47,328 bases of DNA, taken from Pseudomonas gregormendelii. Lineage in GTDB: Bacteria > Pseudomonadota > Gammaproteobacteria > Pseudomonadales > Pseudomonadaceae. This document shows positions 16,577-24,829 of this stretch, piece by piece. The notes under the pieces are model-generated. The model was not told where the DNA came from. It made no database searches and saw nothing but the letters and a program-made list of their open reading frames with translations. Where the stretch lies: positions 1 to 47,328 of the forward strand of contig NZ_JADEVO010000040.1 in the NCBI RefSeq assembly GCF_017114825.1, written 5' to 3'. Position 1 is the stretch's first letter. The number at the start of each line of letters is the position of its first letter. The translations under genes and the position numbers were made by a program.

Positions 16577-17821
16577 TCAGTCAGCCTCTAGCGAACCGGT
16601 AAAGGGATTGACGCCGGTGGCCGCAATCGCCGCCCACGCCGTGGCGCCCAGGTGAGGCAGGTGGTAATAGAAAAAATCGTTGGTCACCGAGTCCGGGCCT
16701 ATGGCCAGCCCGGTACTGATGCGCGGTGCCGGGGTCGCGTACAGCCAGCCATTGCCGGCTTCCTGGGCCAGCAAAACACTCCAAAGCGGCTGCGCCTTGT
16801 CACTCAGGCCGTTTAACTGCGCGACCGCTGCGGCTTGCGCGGTGCCTTCGGTCCACAAACCATCGGGATCGCGATTGAAGCCGTAGCCGTCACCGGACCG
16901 GTGCGCGCGATCGACAAAAGCGAACACCCGACGCCAATCCCCGGGCGGGTCGTGCAAGGCAATCAGTGGCCAGATTTGCGCATCCAGCCCGGAGCGCACG
17001 CGGTCCGACGTCTGGCCATCCGCACCGGTGCCGATCAGGAAGCGCCCTTCCGTGGCGTCCCACTGGCTGGCGACAAACTGCCGGGCGATCTGCGCCTGCC
17101 GCGCCGTGCCCTGATCCGGAGCCAGCGCATTGAGTGCCGACCACGCAGCCGCCAGGTCGACGTTATGCTCGGTGGACTTCCAGTTCTGCTGGATCTGCTG
17201 ATCGAAGTACCCGTAGTAGCCCCCACTGAAGCCGGCCGGTGCCTGGGCGTCGTAGGTTTTGTCCTGCGACCAGCGCAGGACTTTTCTTGCCGCTTCCAGG
17301 TAGGCGCCCTCGCCGCTTTGGCGAAAAGCCTCAAGCAACGCCAGCGCCGCCCAGGCCTGGTTCCCGGTGGCACTGCTGACTTGATAGGCGTCCTGGTTCC
17401 AGGCGTTGCGTTCGGTGCTCCAGTAGCCGGGCAGCTTCATCGGCGGCGCACCCACGGGGCCAGCAGCGTAGGCGTTGCGCAAACGGCCATCGTGATATTC
17501 GGGATCGTGGTTCGTTGCAAAGACCAGAGCATCGGCGATGCGTCGCGCCGACCCGGCCTTGCCGCAGGCGAACAAGGCAATGCTCGCCAGGGCGTTATCG
17601 TAAGTGAACGCCACCCCGCGCAACGCCAGGATCGGCGCCGGCTGACCATTTAGCGCCGGGTAACTGGCCACCAGCACAGGGCCCGCCGGCTGCGTCGCCA
17701 CCGCGCGATCGAGTGCGGCGCAGGTCATTGTCGCCAGTTGAGGCCTGGCGGCTGCCGCCAATGAGGACGCGCCAGAGCCCATGAGTATCACGCTGACCAC
17801 CCCGCGCAAGAGGCCGTTCAT
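16577..17821 (-). CDS. Secreted six-hairpin (alpha/alpha) glycosidase-like protein, family not recognised
   Basis: This 414-residue protein has a signal peptide (MNGLLRGVVSVILMGSGASSLAAA) and helical repeats with conserved aromatic/acidic clusters: TYDNALASIAL (73-83), WSTERNAWNQDAYQV (134-148), WKSTEHNVDLAAAW (214-227), GLDAQIWPL (278-286), GLWTEGTAQAAA (321-332). Such spacing is typical of six-hairpin glycosidases; Asp144, Glu218, Asp222, Asp280 and Glu325 are candidate catalytic or substrate residues. It is not a BcsZ cellulase, since the GH8 motifs are absent. The ATG at 17819-17821 overlaps the HlyD stop (ATGA), and the next gene follows one base after its stop. Position suggests that it trims or edits the polymer in the periplasm. 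Confidence 0.7.
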   Translation of the reverse strand: MNGLLRGVVSVILMGSGASSLAAAARPQLATMTCAALDRAVATQPAGPVLVASYPALNGQPAPILALRGVAFTYDNALASIALFACGKAGSARRIADALVFATNHDPEYHDGRLRNAYAAGPVGAPPMKLPGYWSTERNAWNQDAYQVSSATGNQAWAALALLEAFRQSGEGAYLEAARKVLRWSQDKTYDAQAPAGFSGGYYGYFDQQIQQNWKSTEHNVDLAAAWSALNALAPDQGTARQAQIARQFVASQWDATEGRFLIGTGADGQTSDRVRSGLDAQIWPLIALHDPPGDWRRVFAFVDRAHRSGDGYGFNRDPDGLWTEGTAQAAAVAQLNGLSDKAQPLWSVLLAQEAGNGWLYATPAPRISTGLAIGPDSVTNDFFYYHLPHLGATAWAAIAATGVNPFTGSLEAD

Positions 17822-19023
17822 GGTCGTGACACTTCGGCACTGGCCCATAGCCCGGGGTTGCAAGTCATGGCGCGCTGGCTATCGGTGAGGTCGGCGGCAA
17901 AGGTACCGACCACATACACCGAGTTCTGCTCGGCGTAGGGGAACGGCACGCTGTAGGAGTTGGCGCGAATGTCCGAAGCGCTGGATAACAACTGCACCAC
18001 GCTGGCCTTGAGCGGCTCGGCAAGGCCGCGGATTTTCACGGTCAACACACTGTCACGATCGATCTTGCTGGCCATGCGCTCCGGGAACACCGCAATCACA
18101 TAGCTCTGCCCGCAATCGGTGGCGCGCAGCAAGGTCGAACCGGCCTGCACCAGCGTGCCTTGGGGCGCCAGGAGCTCCTGGACAGTACCCGGCGAATAGG
18201 CCACGACATCGTACCCGGCCATCAGCTTGACCCGGCTCTGCTCGGCATCGATCAAACGGTTGAGGTTGTCGAGCTCCTGTTGATAGGTCGCCCGATTGCG
18301 CGCCTGATTTTCCAGGCTGAGCTTGAGCGTGGTCATTTGCGCCGTCAGGTCGAACATGCGCAGTTGATCCGGGTCGAGGTACACCTGCTTATTGGCCGCA
18401 CTGACGTCGCCGTAGTTGATCCGTAACTGCGAGCGAACGGACTCGGCCGCACCTTGCAAAGAGGCCAGCTGCGCTTTCGACGAGGCCACCACCGCGCCAC
18501 TCACCGCCCCTTGCACGAACAACTCCAGGTTGCGCTCGACCGTTTCCTGGGCGTCCATCAACCGCGCACTGGCGGCACTGTTTTCGGCCCGCAGCGCCCT
18601 TTGGGTAAAGAGTTGCCGGGTATGAAAAGCGGTCTGGTACTGCTGGCTGGTTTTTTCCAGTGCCTCGTAATACTGCTGATCATGTTCGGCCTGGCTGGCC
18701 GAGGAAGATATCTGCTGTTCCAGAGTGAGGCGGCGCGTTTGCAGGGTCAGCAAGGTTTCCTGATTCGCCCGGGGGTTTTCCACTACGGCGATTTTCTGGC
18801 CCTGGGCAAAGGTCGCACCGGGTTTGACGTCCAACGCACTGACCACGCCATCAATGGGCGTGGTGAGCAGGATCACCGGAGCATTCAAAATCGCCCGGGT
18901 GGCAGAGGCCGACACCAGAGGCATCAGCAGTGTCGACAGCAGTAACCAGACGACAAACCCCAGGACTCCCAACCCCACCAAGCGCGGTAACAGCGACAAC
19001 AACTTCGATCGTTCTTCCGCCAT
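17818..19023 (-). CDS. HlyD-family membrane fusion (periplasmic adaptor) protein
   Basis: This 401-residue adaptor is anchored by one TM segment (about 15-36). A first lipoyl half-motif (about 50-82, TPIDGVVSALDVKPGATFAQGQ), a long alpha-helical hairpin (about 88-280, rich in Gln, Glu, Arg and Leu), a second lipoyl half (YSPGTVQELLAPQGTLVQAG) and a beta-barrel part follow. Adaptors of this family bridge an inner-membrane transporter and a TolC-like channel. The ATG at 19021-19023 has GGGAGAG six bases upstream; an in-frame start 28 codons earlier lacks support. It is first in the four-gene operon and overlaps the next gene by four bases. With no ABC, MFS or RND pump in the operon, the glycan synthase is its likely inner-membrane partner. 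Confidence 0.9.
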   Translation of the reverse strand: MAEERSKLLSLLPRLVGLGVLGFVVWLLLSTLLMPLVSASATRAILNAPVILLTTPIDGVVSALDVKPGATFAQGQKIAVVENPRANQETLLTLQTRRLTLEQQISSSASQAEHDQQYYEALEKTSQQYQTAFHTRQLFTQRALRAENSAASARLMDAQETVERNLELFVQGAVSGAVVASSKAQLASLQGAAESVRSQLRINYGDVSAANKQVYLDPDQLRMFDLTAQMTTLKLSLENQARNRATYQQELDNLNRLIDAEQSRVKLMAGYDVVAYSPGTVQELLAPQGTLVQAGSTLLRATDCGQSYVIAVFPERMASKIDRDSVLTVKIRGLAEPLKASVVQLLSSASDIRANSYSVPFPYAEQNSVYVVGTFAADLTDSQRAMTCNPGLWASAEVSRP

Positions 19024-19493
19024 GTTCGACTCTCCCGATAGACCAACCGCGTAAAAGCCAGGCAATAACATGCCGTGACCGCAAAACACTTTCGGCAGGG
19101 TGAGCAATACGAAACAGGGCGCTGCACGGCAACTAAGCCGGAACAGTTTTCATTAGATTTATTGTGATGTGAGCAGGAATGAGATCCCTGTCTTTTTGGA
19201 GAGTTGTAACGCGACGCTGAAGCAGCAAAACCGACGAAGCCCGAGGCAGAGCGGGCCGTCACAGGCGACACTAGTTTCAGTGAGTGACAGTGTCAAGTAT
19301 TTGGACGGAACAATTAAATGGCGCCAATTCGCCAACGCATTTTAAGTTGGATCCACTAAACCCACCCGCACCTCAAACAATCGGCAACTGCTTATTTTTG
19401 CTGGAAGTTTATGCCTGCAACTTTCGAGGCAACAAACTGGATAACGCTTAACTCCTGGGAAAAAAGTCTAAAAAGTTATAAGCAAGATACAAA
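19024..19493. other. Long AT-rich gene-free region upstream of the glycan operon
   Basis: About 470 bases between the gap terminator and the HlyD start hold no credible gene; the only ATG frames seen are about 13 codons long. The stretch is visibly more AT-rich than its neighbours, especially 19290-19493. It contains a leftward promoter-like sequence with an overlapping palindrome at 19268-19296, which would give a 5' leader of about 240 bases. Confidence 0.6.
19268..19296 (-). promoter_or_regulatory. Candidate promoter and operator for the glycan operon
   Basis: On the minus strand TTGACA (19291-19296) is followed after 17 bases by TAGTGT (19268-19273). The perfect -35 is overlapped by the palindrome TGACA-C-TGTCA (19285-19295), a possible binding site for a dimeric regulator. 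The -10 match is poor. Confidence 0.4.
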
Positions 19494-19527
19494 CAAAAAC
19501 GCCCCGACCAAGGGCCGGGGCATTTTT
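19494..19527 (-). terminator. Rho-independent terminator of gap
   Basis: The stem gccccg (19501-19506) / cggggc (19516-19521) is followed, in the direction of gap, by GTTTTTG. It lies 16 bases after the gap stop. The right side also carries a T tract (atttttag). Confidence 0.85.
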
Positions 19528-19542
19528 AGTTACTTGTGAAGC

Positions 19543-20991
19543 TTAGCGCGGGAATGCTGGCGGGTTTACACCGGCCATGTCTTCCATCACGCGAACCACC
19601 TGGCAGCTGTAACCGAATTCGTTGTCGTACCAAACGTACAGTACAACGCGGTTATCCTGGGTGATGGTCGCTTCAGCGTCCACTACGCCTGCGTGGCGCG
19701 AGCCAACGAAGTCGGTGGAAACCACTTCCTGCGAGTTGACATAGTCGATTTGCTTATGCAGATCCGAGTGCATGGCCATCTGGCGCAGGTACTCGTTGAT
19801 CTCTTCGCGGGTGGTGGCTTTCTCAAGGTTCAGGTTGAGAATGGCCATCGACACGTTAGGCGTCGGAACGCGGATCGCGTTACCGGTCAGCTTGCCGGCC
19901 AGCTCAGGCAGGGCCTTGGCAGCAGCGGTAGCGGCACCGGTCTCGGTGATAACCATGTTCAGCGCAGCACTACGGCCACGGCGATCGCCTTTGTGGAAGT
20001 TGTCGATCAGGTTCTGGTCGTTGGTGTACGAGTGAACTGTTTCAACGTGACCATTAACGATGCCGAACTTGTCGTTCACAGCCTTGAGCACCGGCACGAT
20101 GGCGTTGGTGGTGCACGAAGCGGCAGAAACGATCTTGTCGTCAGCAGTGATATCGCCGTGGTTGATGCCGTGCACGATGTTCTTCAGCTTGCCTTTGCCA
20201 GGCGCGGTCAGAACAACGCGGTCGACACCCGGGCACGCCAGGTGTTGGCCAAGGCCATCGGCGTCACGCCATACACCGGTGTTGTCCACCAGCAGCGCGT
20301 CTTTGATGCCGTACTGGGTGTAGTCCACCTCAGTCGGGTTTTTCGCGTAGATAACCTGGATCAGGTTGCCGTTGGCGGTAATGGTGTTGTTGGCTTCATC
20401 AATGGTGATGGTGCCATCGAACGGACCATGAACCGAGTCACGACGCAGCAGGCTTGCGCGCTTGACCAAGTCGTTCTCGGCGCCCTTGCGGACCACGATG
20501 GCGCGCAGGCGCAGGCCGTCGCCACCACCGGTTTTCTCGATCAAGATGCGCGCCAGCAGGCGGCCGATACGACCGAAACCGTACAGGACAACGTCGGTGC
20601 CCTTGCGAGCGGCGGCGTTCTGCTGACCAACGACGTCAGCCAGTTCTTCACGGACGAACTGCTCGGCAGTACGGCCATTGCCTTCGGTCTTGAACTTGAC
20701 CGCAAGCTTGCCCAGGTCTACCGAAGCGGCGCCGAGCTTGAGCTCGCTCATCGCCTTGAGCAGAGGGAATGTTTCGTGGACGGACAATTCGCTGTCATCG
20801 GACTGGCGATGACGAGCAAAGCGGTGGGCTTTGAGAATCGCAATGACTGAACGATTGATCAGGCTGCGGCCATAGATCGAGCTCACCACGTTGTTATTGC
20901 GGTAGAGCTGACCGATAAGCGGAATCATCGCTTCTGCGAGTGCTTCACGGTCGATCCATTCACCAAGACACTGGTCGGGCTTCTGAGTCAC
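19543..20991 (-). CDS. gap: Glyceraldehyde-3-phosphate dehydrogenase, large form with N-terminal extension
   Basis: This is a cytosolic GAPDH of 482 residues, about 140 longer than the classical enzyme. The N-terminal extension of about 125 residues is helical and of unknown role. The NAD domain then starts at VLYGFGRIGRLLARI, with the catalytic Cys in SAASCTTNAIVPVL, the phosphate motif TGAATAAAKALPEL and the C-terminal YDNEFGYSCQVVRVM. I chose the GTG at 20989-20991 (reading VTQKPDQCLG) because GGAAGG lies five bases upstream; an ATG five codons earlier at 21006 overlaps this site. P. aeruginosa has the same extended paralogue beside mfd (from memory). Given the organism's usual Entner-Doudoroff metabolism, a gluconeogenic role is plausible but not shown by the sequence. 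Confidence 0.93.
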   Translation of the reverse strand: MTQKPDQCLGEWIDREALAEAMIPLIGQLYRNNNVVSSIYGRSLINRSVIAILKAHRFARHRQSDDSELSVHETFPLLKAMSELKLGAASVDLGKLAVKFKTEGNGRTAEQFVREELADVVGQQNAAARKGTDVVLYGFGRIGRLLARILIEKTGGGDGLRLRAIVVRKGAENDLVKRASLLRRDSVHGPFDGTITIDEANNTITANGNLIQVIYAKNPTEVDYTQYGIKDALLVDNTGVWRDADGLGQHLACPGVDRVVLTAPGKGKLKNIVHGINHGDITADDKIVSAASCTTNAIVPVLKAVNDKFGIVNGHVETVHSYTNDQNLIDNFHKGDRRGRSAALNMVITETGAATAAAKALPELAGKLTGNAIRVPTPNVSMAILNLNLEKATTREEINEYLRQMAMHSDLHKQIDYVNSQEVVSTDFVGSRHAGVVDAEATITQDNRVVLYVWYDNEFGYSCQVVRVMEDMAGVNPPAFPR

Positions 20992-21073
20992 GGGAACCTT
21001 CCACATGTAGGGGCAGAAAAAAGGGGCTACATTATGCCGCCGAGTGCCTCTTGTAGCAATGCGCGCTTGTCGT

Positions 21074-21195
21074 ACCATCCGTAACAAAATTCCGTCAGAA
21101 AAAAATACGCCTCGCTGCAGCCCAGTAAACACGCGGCTTCCAGCGCTGTCATTTTTTTGCAGACAGCGCTGCCTTGTCCGTAACCATCCGTAACA
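21074..21195. repeat. Repeated 13-mer and perfect hairpin in the gap-mfd divergent region
   Basis: accatccgtaaca occurs at 21074-21086 and 21183-21195 in the same orientation, and its core ccgtaac also at 21178-21184. Between them is a perfect 10-bp inverted repeat, cagcgctgtc (21141-21150) and gacagcgctg (21162-21171), with an 11-base T-rich loop. The 378-bp region holds no gene; further on are two copies of ccactacat (21209-21217 and 21260-21268). Confidence 0.75.
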
Positions 21196-21302
21196 CCGGT
21201 CCGTTTTGCCACTACATATCCGGTCATTTTCCCTAAAAAAACCGCCGATTTTGTCTTTACCACTACATTTCGCCAAACCTGCGTAATAGGCACAGTCTGT
21301 CA

Positions 21303-21332
21303 CTGACAGGCGGCACCCAGGCCCGCTACAAT
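21303..21332 (+). promoter_or_regulatory. Candidate sigma-70 promoter of mfd
   Basis: CTGACA (21303-21308), 18-base spacer, TACAAT (21327-21332); the mfd GTG start lies 38 bases downstream. Confidence 0.6.
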
Positions 21333-21369
21333 TACCGACTTTGTCGCAACGCTTGGAGCTCAACCTTCC

Positions 21370-24300
21370 GTGCCCGTTCTGCGTCTACCGCTTCTCCCTG
21401 CCGCGGCAGGTAAACAGCACTGGGGCAACCTGCCCGGTGCCGCCCTGAGCCTGGCCATTGCCGAGGCTGCCAGCGCTGCCAAGCGCTTTACCCTGCTGCT
21501 CACTGCCGACAGCCAAAGTGCCGAGCGGCTGGAACAGGAGCTGGGTTTCTTCGCCCCGGATTTGCCCGTACTGCATTTCCCGGACTGGGAAACCTTGCCT
21601 TACGACCTGTTCTCGCCGCACCAGGACATCATCTCCCAGCGCATCGCTGCCTTGTACCGGCTGCCAGAGCTGAGCCACGGCGTGCTGGTGGTACCGATCA
21701 CGACCGCCCTGCACCGCCTGGCGCCGACCAAGTTTCTGCTCGGCAGCAGCCTGGTGCTGGACGTCGGCCAGAAGCTCGACGTCGAGCAGATGCGCACCCG
21801 GCTCGAGGCCAGTGGCTATCGCTACGTCGATACCGTGTACGAGCATGGCGAATTCACCGTGCGCGGCTCGCTGATCGACCTGTTCCCGATGGGCAGCAAG
21901 CTGCCTTTCCGTATCGATCTGTTCGATGACGAAATCGAGACCTTGCGCACCTTCGACCCTGAGAACCAGCGCTCCATCGACAAGGTCGACACCGTGCGCC
22001 TGCTGCCTGCGCGTGAGTTCCCGCTGCAAAAAGATGCGGTCACGCGCTTCAAGGCACGCTTTCGCGAACGCTTCGACGTCGACTTCCGGCGCTGCCCGAT
22101 CTTCCAGGACTTGAGCAGCGGGATTACCCCCGCCGGCATCGAGTACTACCTGCCGCTGTTCTTCGATGAAACCTCTACCCTGTTCGATTACCTGCCCCAG
22201 GACACCCAGGTGTTCTCCCTGCCAGGCATTGAACAGGCGGCGGAAAACTTCTGGAACGACGTGCGCAACCGCTATGAAGAACGCCGCGTCGATCCGGCCC
22301 GACCTCTATTGCCACCAGCGGAGCTGTTCCTGCCGGTGGAAGACTGCTTCGCCCGCCTGAAAAACTGGCCGCGCGTGGTGGCCAGCCAACAGGATGTCGA
22401 AACCGGCGCTGGGCGCGAGCGCTTCCCGGCCCGCGAACTGCCCAACCTGGCCATCGAAGCCAAGGCCACCCAGCCACTGGCGGCGCTGGCCGGCTTCCTC
22501 GACGAGTTTCCCGGGCGCGTGCTGTTTACCGCCGAGTCCGCAGGCCGTCGCGAAGTGCTGCTGGAACTGCTCGAACGCCTGAAGCTGCGACCGAAAACCG
22601 TCGACAGCTGGCCAGACTTTGTTGCGGGCAAAGAGCGCCTGGCGATCACCATCGCGCCGCTGGACGAAGGCCTGGTGCTCGATGACCCAGCCCTGGCACT
22701 GGTAGCGGAAAGCCCGCTGTTCGGCCAGCGCGTGATGCAGCGCCGCCGTCGGGAGAAACGCGCCGACGCGAACAACGACGCCGTCATCAAGAACCTCACC
22801 GAGCTGCGCGAAGGCGCGCCGGTGGTGCACATCGATCACGGTGTGGGGCGCTATCTGGGGCTGGCGACCCTGGAAATCGACGATCAGGCCGCTGAATTCC
22901 TGACCCTGCAATACGCCGAAGGCGCCAAGCTCTACGTGCCCGTGGCCAACCTGCACCTGATTGCCCGTTACACCGGCAGCGACGACGCCCTGGCGCCGCT
23001 GCACCGCCTCGGCTCCGAGACCTGGCAGAAAGCCAAGCGCAAGGCCGCCGAGCAAGTGCGCGATGTGGCCGCCGAACTGCTTGACATCTATGCCCGTCGA
23101 GCTGCACGGGAAGGCTATGCCTTCGAAGACCCGAAGGCCGACTACGCGACCTTCAGCGCCGGCTTCCCGTTCGAGGAAACCCCGGACCAGCAAACCACCA
23201 TCGACGCCGTGCGCGCCGACATGCTCGCGCCCAAACCGATGGACCGCCTGGTGTGCGGCGATGTGGGTTTCGGCAAGACCGAAGTGGCCATGCGCGCCGC
23301 CTTCATCGCGGTGCATGGCGGGCGTCAGGTGGCCATCCTGGTGCCGACCACCCTGCTCGCCCAGCAGCACTACAACAGCTTCCGCGACCGCTTCGCCGAC
23401 TGGCCGGTGAGCGTGGAAGTGATGAGCCGCTTCAAGTCGCCCAAGGAAGTGAATGCGGCCATCGCCGACCTCGCCGAAGGCAAGATCGACATCGTCATCG
23501 GCACCCACAAGCTGCTGTCGGACGACGTCAAGATCAAGAACCTGGGGCTGGTGATCATCGACGAAGAACACCGCTTTGGCGTCCGCCAGAAGGAACAGCT
23601 CAAGGCGCTGCGCAGCGAAGTCGACATCCTGACCCTGACCGCCACGCCGATTCCGCGCACGCTGAACATGGCGGTGTCGGGCATGCGCGACCTGTCGATC
23701 ATCGCCACGCCGCCGGCCCGTCGCCTGTCCGTGCGCACGTTCGTCATGGAGCAGAACAAGAGCACAGTCAAGGAGGCCCTGCTGCGTGAGTTGCTGCGCG
23801 GCGGCCAGGTCTACTACCTGCACAACGACGTGAAGACCATCGAGAAATGTGCCGCCGACCTCGCCGAACTGGTGCCGGAAGCACGCATCGGCATCGGCCA
23901 CGGGCAGATGCGCGAGCGCGAACTCGAACAGGTGATGAGCGACTTCTACCACAAGCGCTTCAACGTGCTGATCGCCTCGACCATCATCGAGACCGGCATC
24001 GACGTGCCGAGCGCCAACACCATCATCATCGAGCGTGCCGACAAGTTCGGCCTGGCACAGCTGCACCAGCTGCGCGGCCGGGTCGGACGCAGTCACCACC
24101 AGGCCTATGCCTATCTGCTCACACCGCCGCGCCAGCAGATTACCGCCGATGCGGAAAAGCGCCTGGAAGCGATCGCCAATACCCAGGACCTTGGCGCGGG
24201 CTTTGTGCTCGCCACCAACGACCTGGAAATCCGCGGCGCCGGCGAGCTGCTGGGTGACGGTCAGAGCGGGCAGATCCAGGCCGTGGGTTTCACCCTGTAC

Positions 24301-24819
24301 ATGGAGATGCTCGAACGCGCGGTGAAGTCGATCCGCAAGGGCGAACAACCGAACCTCGACCAACCCCTGGGTGGCGGTCCTGAAGTCAATCTGCGGGTAC
24401 CGGCGCTGATCCCTGAAGACTACCTGCCGGACGTGCACGCCCGACTAATCCTCTACAAGCGCATCGCCTCGGCCACCGACGAAGACGGCCTCAAGGATCT
24501 GCAGGTGGAGATGATCGACCGCTTTGGCCTGCTGCCGGAACCGACCAAGAACCTGATGCGCATCACGGCCCTGAAACTGCAGGCCGAACTGCTCGGCATC
24601 AAGAAAGTCGACGGCGGGCCGCAAGGGGGCCGTATCGAATTCGCGGCGCAAACACCGGTCGACCCGCTGACGCTGATCAAGCTGATTCAGGGACAACCCA
24701 AACGCTACAAATTCGAAGGTGCCACGGTGTTCAAATTCATGGTGCCGATGGAGCGCGCAGAAGAGCGCTTTAATACTGTGGAGGCGCTGCTTGAGCGCCT
24801 CATCCCGAAAACTGCTTGA
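21370..24819 (+). CDS. mfd: Transcription-repair coupling factor Mfd
   Basis: Mfd is a DNA translocase that removes stalled RNA polymerase from lesions and recruits UvrA. The 1149-residue protein has the UvrB-like N-terminal module (about 1-350, with FPDWETLPYD), the polymerase-interacting CarD-like domain at about 480-545 (VVHIDHGVGRYLGL), the RecG-like translocase with Walker A GDVGFGKTEVA (about 630) and DEEHRFGVRQKEQLK (about 730), TATPIPRTLNMA, the QLRGRVGRS motif VI and the C-terminal TRCF domain. The start is GTG at 21370, with GGAG about 11 bases upstream. It is followed after 10 bases by the csiV gene, and an operon is likely. Confidence 0.98.
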   Translation: MPVLRLPLLPAAAGKQHWGNLPGAALSLAIAEAASAAKRFTLLLTADSQSAERLEQELGFFAPDLPVLHFPDWETLPYDLFSPHQDIISQRIAALYRLPELSHGVLVVPITTALHRLAPTKFLLGSSLVLDVGQKLDVEQMRTRLEASGYRYVDTVYEHGEFTVRGSLIDLFPMGSKLPFRIDLFDDEIETLRTFDPENQRSIDKVDTVRLLPAREFPLQKDAVTRFKARFRERFDVDFRRCPIFQDLSSGITPAGIEYYLPLFFDETSTLFDYLPQDTQVFSLPGIEQAAENFWNDVRNRYEERRVDPARPLLPPAELFLPVEDCFARLKNWPRVVASQQDVETGAGRERFPARELPNLAIEAKATQPLAALAGFLDEFPGRVLFTAESAGRREVLLELLERLKLRPKTVDSWPDFVAGKERLAITIAPLDEGLVLDDPALALVAESPLFGQRVMQRRRREKRADANNDAVIKNLTELREGAPVVHIDHGVGRYLGLATLEIDDQAAEFLTLQYAEGAKLYVPVANLHLIARYTGSDDALAPLHRLGSETWQKAKRKAAEQVRDVAAELLDIYARRAAREGYAFEDPKADYATFSAGFPFEETPDQQTTIDAVRADMLAPKPMDRLVCGDVGFGKTEVAMRAAFIAVHGGRQVAILVPTTLLAQQHYNSFRDRFADWPVSVEVMSRFKSPKEVNAAIADLAEGKIDIVIGTHKLLSDDVKIKNLGLVIIDEEHRFGVRQKEQLKALRSEVDILTLTATPIPRTLNMAVSGMRDLSIIATPPARRLSVRTFVMEQNKSTVKEALLRELLRGGQVYYLHNDVKTIEKCAADLAELVPEARIGIGHGQMRERELEQVMSDFYHKRFNVLIASTIIETGIDVPSANTIIIERADKFGLAQLHQLRGRVGRSHHQAYAYLLTPPRQQITADAEKRLEAIANTQDLGAGFVLATNDLEIRGAGELLGDGQSGQIQAVGFTLYMEMLERAVKSIRKGEQPNLDQPLGGGPEVNLRVPALIPEDYLPDVHARLILYKRIASATDEDGLKDLQVEMIDRFGLLPEPTKNLMRITALKLQAELLGIKKVDGGPQGGRIEFAAQTPVDPLTLIKLIQGQPKRYKFEGATVFKFMVPMERAEERFNTVEALLERLIPKTA

Positions 24820-24829
24820 AGGACGCCGC

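Noticed and set aside
16577..17821. Cellulase BcsZ (GH8)
   Set aside because: The expected GH8 motif around the catalytic acid is missing and the motif spacing differs, despite the position next to a BcsA-like synthase.
12976..19023. Drug or type I secretion operon
   Set aside because: HlyD and a NodT-type channel suggest it at first, but no ABC, RND or MFS pump is in the operon, and the remaining genes are a glycan synthase and a glycosidase-like protein. It is kept only as an alternative for the channel.
21209..21268. Two HexR operators upstream of gap
   Set aside because: Each copy gives only one half-site (TGTAGT); the inverted partner at the right spacing is missing. Kept only as a motif in the findings.
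22306..24438. Very long antisense open frame (about 710 codons) inside mfd
   Set aside because: It mirrors codon bias of a GC-rich gene, has no recognisable motif or ribosome site, and mfd on the other strand is certain. The same reasoning removes the long frames opposite topA, fadB, uup, lolE and sth.
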